Assembly (NCBI RefSeq): GCF_050947875.1
Contig: NC_134570.1
Location: 225,727,265-225,791,264, forward strand
DNA length: 64,000 nt
Direction: 5' to 3'
Source: Dermacentor variabilis
Taxonomy: Eukaryota; Arthropoda; Arachnida; Ixodida; Ixodidae
Shown here: one piece after another, positions 31,705 through 40,935 of the stretch
Position numbering within the stretch: position 1 is the stretch's first letter
Layout of the letters: each line of letters opens with the position of its first letter
Made by a program: the position numbers and the translations under genes
The notes under the pieces: generated by a model
The model's database searches: none
What the model saw: only the letters and a program-made list of their open reading frames with translations
Told to the model about the DNA's origin: nothing

Positions 31705-32489
31705 GCTGAGGGGAGCGCGACTAGCGACTCGGAGGTGACCGCGATTGACTAGACCAGTGTCCTGGAGAAGCAATGGCTTATGTCAGTGCAGAGCGCGAAA
31801 TAGACGGTTAGGCTCACGGGCCCTGAAGGTGGTCATCGAGAAGAGATGTGCTAAAAGGCGGGCCACGATCCTGGCGGCGGTCACCGGCCTGCTTGGTCGG
31901 TAATACCGACAATTGCGGCAGTGGCGTGAAATGTGGCCGACGCGAGAGCAAGCAAAACAGATTGGGCGGTCGTCTGGCGTCCTCCACTCAGATGGGTTTC
32001 TGTAGCGGGGCGTGAATCGAGGAGTGGAAGCGGCAGCAGCAAAAATTGGGGCTGTCTAATTCAGTCTGAGGACCGGAATGACGCATGGGCGGAGGTACGG
32101 ACCAGGCACCTTGTGGAATGCCCATATTCGCAAACTCTTCACGTACGACGGGTTGAATGAGAGATATTGTCGCCAAATGGTCGTGAGCAGGTGCTTGATA
32201 AGCGGTTCGAGCCATGCCTTTTCGAGTTCCTGGCGAACAATCCTGGTTAAGTTTGTAGGTGTCGAGAACAGAGGGGGCGTCACGGGATGTTCGCATGGGG
32301 TTGTCGCACCCGTTTTCGGGAGTTAGGTGAAGTGGTGAGCAATGCACCTGTTTTTCGCGTTTTCGAACCAACGGCATTCTGTTATGATGGAGTGAACCGT
32401 GCTGCAGTGTTTACACATAAATATGTTGAATGCACCGTCAGCTGTGCCTTTCAACACGTGACCAACCATGTCGACCTTTGGCATGTCTT
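31705..32489 (-). pseudogene. gypsy B gag C-terminal part with zinc knuckle
   Basis: A C-x2-C-x4-H-x4-C knuckle (CFACSRVGHISRHC) is encoded at 31918-31959. Upstream the minus strand gives VGHVLKGTADGAFNIFMCKH and ECRWFENAKNRCIAHHFT (about 32470-32320), a conserved capsid C-terminal segment of this gypsy lineage. Frameshifts separate the pieces. Confidence 0.65.
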
Positions 32490-32775
32490 TGTCAATGGGG
32501 CGGCAAAATTGGTGAGGACTGTGATGGACGGAGAGTCAAGGTTGCGGAGTGCTTTGTCGTATACAACGTCCGGGCCAATGGTTCATCACGTGTTAAGGCG
32601 TTGTAACTCCATCTTAACCTCCGCCTCTGTAATAGGTTGGTCAAGGATGTCGTTGGGGGGACCCGTATCTCCCAGGTGTGTTGCGTGCGTGTATGTGGAG
32701 AAATAATGATTTCGGTGCTCTTGAAGGAATTTGTGTAGGGGTGGGTCTGATATGTGTATGAGCTTAGTGAGTGCA
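32490..32775 (-). pseudogene. LINE reverse transcriptase N-terminal fragment
   Basis: The minus strand reads PNDILDQPITEAEVKMELQR then IGPDVVYDKALRNLDSPSIT. This is the block before and around the A-P-G-P-D-G motif at the start of many I/Jockey-type LINE RTs. Two adjacent stops interrupt it, and only about 90 codons are preserved. It is wedged between gypsy B and the 5' units of the next LINE. Confidence 0.6.
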
Positions 32776-33470
32776 CACGGCGGTACGGTCTTGACAATGT
32801 CGCCTCAAGTATCATTGTTCATGCAGATTCTGCTTGGAAGCTGCTTCATCGATCACATAACCATGGTATGGGCCGACGGTGGGCACCGCTCTATGCATGC
32901 ACCGCTGGTCTCAGCTTCATACATCGGGCACAGCCATCTTCGTGGTGCAACTTCTGTTTTCGGCAAGACGGGGTTGAATTGGCACGTGGACAGCATCTAC
33001 TTTGTGCCATCTGCGAGCACTTTGACCTCACCAGGACGATACCGGCTTGCCAGGCTCTTGGGCTTAAAAGATGCCGTGCCAGCAACGGTCTTCAGTTGAC
33101 ACAGAGGCACGGCCGTGACAATGTCGCCTCTGGTACCATTCTTCGTGAAGACTCCGCTTGGGAGCTACTTCATCGATCACAGATCTGTGGGATGGGCCGA
33201 TGGCGCACACCGCTGGTCTCAGCTTGCTACATCGAACCCAGCTGTCTTCATGGCGTAAGCCTGCCCAGTTTTCGGCAAGCCGGGCTTTAATCTGCACATG
33301 GACTGCATCTACTGCGCACTATCTGCGAGCACCTTGACGTCTCCAGGACGACACCGGCTTGCCAGGCTCCTGGGCTTAAAAAAGGCAGTGCCAGCAATGG
33401 TCTTCAGTGGACACGGCGGCACGGCCGTGACAATGTCTCCTCACGTACCATTGTTCGTCCAGTTTCTTGC
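32776..33470 (+). repeat. 5' tandem units of LINE copy B (312-324 bp period)
   Basis: A block starting cacggcggtacgg at 32776 recurs as cacagaggcacgg at 33100 and cacggcggcacgg at 33412. The periods are 324 and 312 bp. Within each unit are gacaatgtc(g/t)cct, ggcttgccaggct and gggcttaaaa. The third unit is partial and leads into the body. Confidence 0.8.
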
Positions 33471-33944
33471 CAGCCTTCTGGATTCTTCGGCGCACTGCCT
33501 GGACAGCGTGGTGGTCCGGAATGCGTCAACCGGTGCGCAACTTGCCGATCACCGTGGATGCATGCAGGTTGCCCTTCCTGTCTTTCTGCAGAGTGATAAT
33601 CTTGGCTTGTCTGCTGTGGCTGTGTTATGCTCAAGTGTCTATGCTGACTCTCCACCGTGTCATCAAATCGTTCTTAAGGCCAACATTGTAACGTCATCAG
33701 CTTTGGATATGAAAGACCCCAGCCACAGTGCAGCGTCAATGGCCGTAACAGCAGCAGTACAATGCTTACGCGGTGCTCCTTTATCGTTCAGGTATGCTGC
33801 CTAGACAACGCTCATTCTATCCGTTCTGATAAGCGTCACTTGCTGCTGTTTACTTGCCCACAAGCCATTGTATCTTCATTTGTTTCCGTTTATGCTCGGC
33901 TTGTGCATTGTGTGAAATGCTTGTGAAAAAATGCTTGTGAAATG

Positions 33945-33977
33945 CTTTGCTTGTGCATTGAGCTAAACCCGGCACCA
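33945..33977 (+). other. Degenerate 2A-like motif in LINE copy B
   Basis: The frame reads LCLCIELNPAP. Compared with the 2A core (D-I-E-x-N-P-G-P), I, E, N, P and the final P are kept; the aspartate is C and the glycine is A. Upstream lies a short triplication of atgcttgtg (33917-33950) that may have disturbed the N-terminal side. Confidence 0.6.
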
Positions 33978-34200
33978 AGGGGACGTAAGGTACTTCTGGT
34001 GGAAATTCTCGCACCGGCTCGGCAACACCTGCGCTGTTACCGAGTGAGAATGTGGGCGGTTCCGATAGCGACTCGGCATCCACTGGCAGCGAACTTTCCG
34101 TTTCTGCCATATTTTCAGACTGCTCGCTGAACAAAATAAAATCGCACAAAATATAGCTGAACTTCGTTCTTCTGCGCTTCGCGGCTTTTGACCTGCGTCT

Positions 34201-34800
34201 TAACGCTCTAGAGTCATCCACTACTCCATGTAGTGTACCTAAAAAAATGATGGATGACTTAAAAAGTACAGTTGCTTCTCTTACTGAGAAGGTGAGTAAG
34301 TTCTCGGTTCAGAACGACGTCCTGAAAAATAGACTGCGCTGTAATAATTCGATTCTGCATGGAATTCCCGCATCTCCAGATGATCACATTAGGGCATTAG
34401 TCAACGCTGTTACAACACGTTTCACAGTAACCCTTTGCATGGACTGCCGACAAACTGAAAGGTTTCATAGGATCGGCAGATGTACCTCAGCCCGCACCCG
34501 CCCAATTGTTTTGAAATTTTCTGGATTTTCGTGAGAAAGCTGAAATTTTCGAAAACGCGTCTAAGCTGAAAGGCTCCGGACAACGCATATCTGAGGGCTA
34601 TTCATACAACGTACGATCTATCAGAAGAAAGCTATGAAAGGCAACCAGAACTTACCGCAACAGCAGCTCCTCCGCGCGCATAGTATACGGCCACGTGTTT
34701 ATTGACAACGTGCGCTACAAGTGGGACCCGCAGACTAGCACGATTGTGCAGTCTCGTAATCACGATACCGGGGCTACTCTTTCAGCTACTGCTTGTAATT
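34201..34800 (+). pseudogene. LINE copy B ORF1, decayed
   Basis: A helical stretch (MMDDLKSTVASLTEKVSKF, from 34247) is followed by RLRCNNSILHGIP, then QTERFHRIGR and RPIVLKFSGF. These are the N-terminal and central conserved blocks of the RRM-like ORF1 domain of CR1/L2 LINEs, an RNA-binding chaperone in the LINE RNP. The C-terminal block is recognisable near 34700 (FIDNVRYKWDPQTSTI). Stops are at 34532 and beyond. Confidence 0.65.
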
Positions 34801-34834
34801 CTGGATGACGCCCACGTGACTTCATCGATATTCT

Positions 34835-37560
34835 CCGCATTTTAAATATTAAGGCCAGCTGTTTAGTCAACACGTTTCCTGATTTATTCTCATTAATTTT
34901 ATCCTACTTCCCCCATATCATTGGAGTCACGGAAACGCTGTTTCATAGTGATATTTGCAATGCCGAAGTATAGCTACAAGGCCTTAATGTTATAAGAACT
35001 GATAGAACGGAAGGTGGAGGTGGTAGAGTTGACTTATATTTACACTCCGACTTAGTTTTTTGCGCTTGATGCTCCTTCTCAGATTAAATCGCTTTCGTGT
35101 AAAGTTTATTTTGAGCCATTCACTTTTCTTGTAGGTGTCCTTTTAGGGTCCACATAACTTTATCAAAGACCCTTTGGTTTCCTTCAATGCATTCATCCAA
35201 GAAATAGCACCTCATCGGCCAAATCTGATATGCATGGGTTATTTGAATGTCCCCGATATACGCGGACCGTCGTTATCCTGGCTAGGTCATAATTCCCAAC
35301 CGTACAGTGAGGCATTCTACTTTTCACAGACTTCCTCCTTAAAGCCAAAGGTCAGTGATGCCATAACAGGTACGGCAATTTTAGATCTTGTTTTTTAAGC
35401 CCTAGGGCCTGTGGTTATGGTTACGAATGTGCTTTCGTTGATGGCATATCAGGTCATAAAGCGGTCTTTACATTAATTTCCTTTCCTGTACTGAAAGCAC
35501 GATGTATTCATGCTACCTTCCACTATATGAACCATGCTGATGATGTTGGTATAATTGATACACTTAGTGCTTCCTTTAGCCAGTTTGAAGCAATTAGCCT
35601 TTTTGACCACGTCGATGCTGTAACTACACTTATTAGGAATCTCGCTACATTTTGCATCACGCGTTTTCTACCGTTAAAGGCAAAAACGACGAATTCAGAG
35701 CTGCCTTGGATCACATAGGCAATTTCACACCTATGGCGACGATTTGAACATTTGCGGCGTACTAAACGTACTGGTGACTCTGCTCTTACTGCACAATTCA
35801 TTGCCATTAAGGAGGAACTTCGAAGCAAAACTAATGCTGTTCGTGATTTTTACTTCAAGGTAACACTTCTAGGTTTGCTTAAAATAATCCACGCAAATTT
35901 TGGAGCTCTGTTCTACCAAAAGAATCTACCACTAATACTTTTGAAACAAACGACACAGCAGTAATACTTCCATGATTTCAAGTGCATTTATTAGTTACTT
36001 TAGATCTGTTTTTACACTTGATAACTCCGCTGTTGCTCTTTTATAGAGCTTACAAATGTTGTATTAACGTCATCGTTGTTTAGAACCAGGGTGTGCTGAA
36101 TTTGACTTTGAAACTGGGTCCGAAAAAGAAGGGTAATCCCTACAATATAGACAATACATTTCTCTTTATATATTCTTTGTGGACTAGTCAATATTTAACT
36201 GTTATATTTCAGCATTATTGTCCCTGTGCCTGGAAAACGGCTAAAGTTATTCCACTATGCAAATCTAGAAAGAAGCATTCCTTACTAAACAAACCCCATC
36301 TCTATCATATCTCATCTTTCTAAAATACTCAAACACATAATTTAGAAACGTATCATTGCATTTCTAGAGTCTAATAATGTTTAATCTGATGCTCGACACT
36401 GCTTAGGATGCGGTTTCGCAACAACCCAGCTTAGTGAATCAACTCATGATATCATCCAGGCCCGCGATGAAGGTGATCAAATTGATGCCGTATTTATTGA
36501 TTTTTCAAAAGGTTTCAACACTGCGTCACACTCCAAATTGTTGCTAAAGCTTACTGGTATTCTTAACAACCAGGTATTAGTTAACTGGATTTCTTCTTCT
36601 TTATCCAATCGGTCTCAGTAAGTACTCTTTCGATCTTCTCAATCTTCCACTTGCACTGTAACGTCTGGCATGCCTCAAGGTTAAATATTAGGTCCGTTTC
36701 TATTTTTGTTTTTAATAAATCATCTACCAAGTAATATTACTGTTAAATCCGCGGGTACGCATTTGATTGTGTTTTGTACCAGATTATTAAAATTTCTCAT
36801 GTTCACATTATATTCAATGATTCACTTGCGCCATTTCAATCATGGTGCGAGACTTGGTAGATGCAGATCAACTTCCTGAAAACTGTATCTATATCATTTA
36901 CCAAATGTTCTTTCCCTTCTCCGTTTACCTCTTCCTATAAGGACTACCCTCTAGGAGATGTTTCACAGTATAAATATCTAGGTCTTCTATTCCCTCGGGA
37001 TTTATCTTGGTCGCATCACATCGAACTCATGTGCAACCGTGCGCTCAGAAGGTTAGGCTTCTTGCAACGCACATTACGTTCAGTCCCAATCAGCAAACAG
37101 CTCCTCACTTATAAAACACTGGTTCGTCCAATACTGGAGCATGGCTCTATCGTATGGAGCCCAAACAAAATATCTGACATCAGCAAAATTGAATCGGTCC
37201 AGAAGAAAGGTGTGTGCTTCATTTATCATTGCCTTTCACAGGTATTTTCATCCAGCTCCAATCTTCTTAGTTATCAGCTTACCAGTCTCTCTTCTTGTCG
37301 TCACATTGAATCTTCGAAATTTCTTTATACTCTAATTATGTCCCCACGATTTTTCCTACTTAGCAAATGCACTGCACCCGCTACACCAACAACCACCAGG
37401 CATCATTACCATGAGTTGAAACGTCTACTTTTCGTCATCATACAGATGTGTTTAAATACAGTTTCTTTGTCAGTTCCATAGAATTGTGGAATGATCTGCC
37501 TCTTTATGTAAAATCTTTACCACTTGATGAATTTCTATTGTATATTACTAATCACTGATG
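34835..37560 (+). pseudogene. LINE copy B ORF2 (endonuclease plus RT), decayed
   Basis: Endonuclease traces: LSYFPHIIGVTETLF (about 34900), RTDRTEGGGGRVDLYLHSD (about 35000) and PNLICMGYLNVPDI (about 35220). The RT has CFATTQLSESTHDI (36415), IDAVFIDFSKGFNTASH with its first aspartate (36483), and MPQG followed by a stop (36668). The F-A-D-D motif is not readable. The thumb SQYKYLGLLFPRDLSWSHHI and LVRPILEHGSIVW are in the 206-codon frame 36861-37481. No frame spans a whole domain. Confidence 0.65.
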
Positions 37561-37650
37561 TTCAGTATTGTTTTTATGCTTTTCCATGTATTGTACTTGC
37601 CCACTCCTACGATAGCCCTTCAGGGCTGCTGTATGTTGAAATAAAATTAA

Positions 37651-38089
37651 GAGATGTGTTTAGGCTCTCCTCGATTGAGTGTAGTCTATGAGATGTCAGG
37701 AAAATTTCCAGGTTTGGGGCATGCTGATATTCCCATCCAGCTTGTTGCAGATGGACTCTCAGTTTTAGCGAGATAGAGTCGTTGCATGCACCTCTATCTG
37801 TGTGTTGAATGTAGCTGGACTGTTGGATTCAAGCTTGGTTTCTACCATTATCGTTGTAAACCTAATTTGGCTTCTGATAAGTGTAGGAGATGGGGGCCTG
37901 CCGTATCTTTTGGAAAGTCATCGGGAAAGGCGCGAGTTACGGAACGAATGTCATCTTGAAGTTGCTCGGACAATGTCGCGGTGTCCGTGATTGCATGGAA
38001 GTGCGGGTTGACCTACGGGGCCAGAAGGAGTCCCATTTCGTGATAGTGGTAACCCGGGGGGCCTACGTGCAAGCCAAGTGAGTAGGAGA
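37651..38089. other. No gene recognised
   Basis: This is the sequence between LINE copy B and the LINE C-terminal half that follows. It may include the decayed 3' region of that LINE. Confidence 0.35.
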
Positions 38090-38719
38090 ATTTCTATAAT
38101 GCAGCGCTCACTGCCAAGGTTTTTTCACTGCCTTAGCTTCTCAGTTATTTTCCGCCACTGTGAATCAATGTCATTCCTGTACAAGCACCTTGAGCACTCT
38201 GCCAGCCCATTTACTTTCTTCCATATCCCTCAGTCGTTCTTCATCATTTTACTGTGATCTCTCACTTCAAAACTTGCCCAGCCCATATCACCCTGCATAG
38301 TTTCATTTGTACTTTTTCCGTGAGCACCCAATGCTGGGCGACCCACTCACCTTCGGTTCCCGTCGAGTCCAGATTGTGCCTCTGATTTCACGCAAACAAG
38401 CGCATTTCCAAATGTAAGGTCTGAAACCAATAAACCTTTCCACATACCCAGAAGCACCTCGTACGTATAGTATGCCCTTAGCGCTCTGTGACTCCCCCCC
38501 CCCCCCCTCTTATGGCTGCATTTCTCTTCCCTTTTACTGTTATTGTTTTTTCAGTGTTTTCCACAGATCTATTGCCTTTGTTTACCGACATACCAATACA
38601 ATTTATATTATTTTACGCGAGGTATTTCCTGGTTGTGTATTGTCACTGTCGGTTCGCTGTTTTCATTGAATACCATAACGTCTGTTCTACTACTATTCCT
38701 ACTAACCTACTGTTCTACT
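38090..38719 (-). pseudogene. Old LINE, 3' half of ORF2 (left half of a split element)
   Basis: Minus-strand reading from 38719 gives VMVFNENSEPTVTIHNQEIP (about 38670), then TEKTITVKGKRNAAI-like residues, YTYEVLLGMWKGLLV and TFGNALVC (about 38470-38400), and MQGDMGWASFEVRDHSKM (about 38300). These are RT-thumb and C-terminal segments of a LINE whose endonuclease end and RT palm lie at 46873-48480 on the same strand. The catalytic F-A-D-D segment is missing and replaced by agtagaatagtagg-like simple sequence. The split is caused by the I-clade element. Confidence 0.72.
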
Positions 38720-38842
38720 AAACGAAGAAGAAGAAGTGATAGTAGCGAGCAGCTTCAGCTTCGAGCTCTCTGCATTTTCGATTTTATTTTCTGTGATCTC
38801 TGCTATCAGTGACAAAAAAACTGAGGGACGTCGTCCTCTGCA

Positions 38843-40109
38843 ATGGGGGACCCAAACCCCGCCCAGCAGTTTGGTCCTGAACGGCCAGTTCATTATGCCG
38901 GTGACGTGAGTGACCGCTTCGACCCCAGCATGGTCCCGATTGAGTCATCTGATGGCTCCTCTACTGGTGAGATGGGCTCGGACAGCGATTTTACCGTGGT
39001 GTCAAGCCGACGTCTGCAGAGAAAGGTACGAAGAACATCACCGAGCAGTCGCCAGGTGACGAAAAAAGCAAGTGGCAAGGAATCATACACTATTGCATAT
39101 GTACCAACAACGACAAAAGACAACCTCAACTCACTGAACAGGCAGAGCCTGTCGGAATATTTTGAACTGCTCATGGTCAAGTAGAAGAAATACGTATAAA
39201 CGCTCGACAGAACATCCTCTCGGTGGAAGTCAATACACCGACAATACTGGAGACACTGAAAACATCACTCAGTTGGGAAGCATCCCTGTTCGCTCATTCC
39301 CCACATACGGCAAGGAAGCGAGGACAGGCGTCATTTACGATGTGGACATTGATATTACAGACACTGACCTGGCCAAACTACTATCATCGTCGGCTCCTGT
39401 GCACAGCTTTCACCGTTTTGGACGTTCCCGATGTGTGAAATTAGTGTTCCAATCGGAAACTTTGCCAACACACGTCAAAGTTGGATATGTGAGGCATACG
39501 GTACGTCCTTACGTGCCGAGGCTTTTACAATGTCACAGGTGTATGAAACTTGGGCATGTCGGTGCAGTTTGCAAGGGTGCAATAACATGCAAACAATGTG
39601 GTGGACCTCACGGAGACAGCAATTGCAACGTTGCTGCGAAATGTCCAAATTGTTCTGCTGCACACGACGCAACGTAAAAAGAGTGCCCAAAGATCAGGAA
39701 GGAAATGGGTATTCTGAAGAAGATGAGTAGAGATCGTGCCAAGCACAGGGAAGCGGCAAGTGCTATCCGCCACCGAAGACGTCGTTCACGACACCGACAT
39801 CAACGGGATTGCAGCCCTCCTCGCGTTGGAGGGATGACAGCTCAAGTGCAACATCCACCCCCTCCTCGTCTCAGGAATGAAGAAGCACGTGCCTCAAAGC
39901 CTTTGCTTGCCGCGAAAGTACAAGGCGACCCATCATCGGCACCAAACACATCGGAGACTCAGTGGCCCTCGTTACCATCAAGGCCTGCGGGAACGCCCTT
40001 ATGCACCGCTCCAACACGCACTGAAGAAAATGGAAAGATGGATGACATTGATGTCACGAGAGGTGTGAAAAATTTGATGGCTCTATGCACAGGATTTTTT
40101 CCGGCCTAA
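38843..40109 (+). pseudogene. I-clade ORF1 (gag-like) with zinc knuckles
   Basis: The ATG at 38843 starts a polar N-terminus (MGDPNPAQQFGPERP). After a stop at 39182 the frame at 39162-39677 carries the conserved T-Y-G-K-E-A-R-T-G-V-I-Y region. Then come two knuckles, CHRCMKLGHVGAVC (about 39529) and CKQCGGPHGDSNC (about 39589), and a third, partial one, CPNCSAAH (about 39646). A basic, serine/proline-rich tail follows in a third frame (39705-40109). ORF1 proteins of this type bind the element's RNA. At least two frameshifts. Confidence 0.75.
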
Positions 40110-40178
40110 ATACCCCGACTGCCAAGGCTGCCGTGCAGCTACTTGGAACCACTGCTAGTGGTTCTTCACTAAGCAAGT

Positions 40179-40935
40179 ATGGCGACGTTTGAAGAACGGA
40201 TGCGTCAACCGCTGGTTATACAATTGAATGCTCGAGGTCTGCGTGGTCATTTGTCGGATTTCCAACAGCGGGTATTTAAATACAAATTTCCAGTTATTGT
40301 TATCTGTGTACCTAATACGGATTCTTTCCGTATTTCTGGTTATGTCCAGATGTGGTCTCGTAACGACCGAACCTCGAGCAAAGTATTAGTTTGTATACGT
40401 CACAACCTGGTGTATTTCAGACATGACGTCCCATCGCATACTACTAATGATTACTTATGCCTCACCATAAAACACAGATGTCGCACGGTTACACTGATTG
40501 GAGGATATATCCACCCAAGAGCGAGGATCGATTGCTCGCACCTGATGTCTCTGCTGCAAGCATCGCAAGGTCCTCATATTGTGATTGGTGACTTTAACGC
40601 GCACCATCCCCTGTGGGGTAGCACTTCGATGAATTCTCGTGGCAAATATTTGGCCGACTTTATGTGTAGTCGGGGACTAAATGTGCTCAATGACGGGCCT
40701 CCCACATTTATTCGTGGCACGTCCTACAGCAGTTGTCTTGACCTAACGTTTGTATCAAAGAGCCTTCTGTCTTCAGCATCCTGGTCGACGGATCTAGAGA
40801 CTCATGGTAGTGACCACCTCCCCACACTTACGTTCACTTTAGCTGGTTTCGCCCTTCAGCCACACGTCGGATTCGTCAAACAGACTGGATTGCATTTAAG
40901 ACCTCTGTCGACACCGCCTGTCAGAGTATGACATC
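40179..40935 (+). pseudogene. I-clade endonuclease domain
   Basis: The frame begins MATFEERMRQPLVIQLNARG with the N-A-R-G start typical of these endonucleases. It contains VIGDFNAHHPLWGST with the catalytic D-x-N, GPPTFIRG and SCLDLTFVS, then GSDHLPTLT with the S-D-H motif. The glutamate of the usual x-x-E-T motif is an N in VPNTDSF (residues 45-51), so activity is doubtful. A one-base shift near 40890 precedes the RTE insertion; the original frame resumes beyond it at 43794. Confidence 0.75.
40924..40935. repeat. Target-site duplication of RTE copy 2, left
   Basis: gagtatgacatc, repeated exactly at 43782-43793. Confidence 0.9.

Larger units (their letters stand above)
28810..32489 (-). mobile_element. 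Ty3/gypsy retrotransposon B, 5'-truncated and decayed
   Basis: Read on the minus strand: the C-terminal part of gag with a zinc knuckle, protease, RT, RNase H, integrase and GPY/F module, i.e. the ordinary gypsy order. No LTR pair was found. It is the same lineage as gypsy A. The 5' end is replaced at about 32490 by a LINE fragment in the same orientation. Confidence 0.82.
32776..37650 (+). mobile_element. CR1/L2-type LINE, copy B (full-length span, decayed)
   Basis: The layout is the same as copy A at 4611-8945: 5' tandem units, a 2A-like motif, ORF1, endonuclease, RT, and a 3' end with ccttcagggctgctgtatg followed by aataaaattaa (about 37618-37650). It is somewhat better preserved in the RT thumb (36861-37481). 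The 5' sequence is not the same as in copy A, so the two belong to different subfamilies. Confidence 0.75.
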
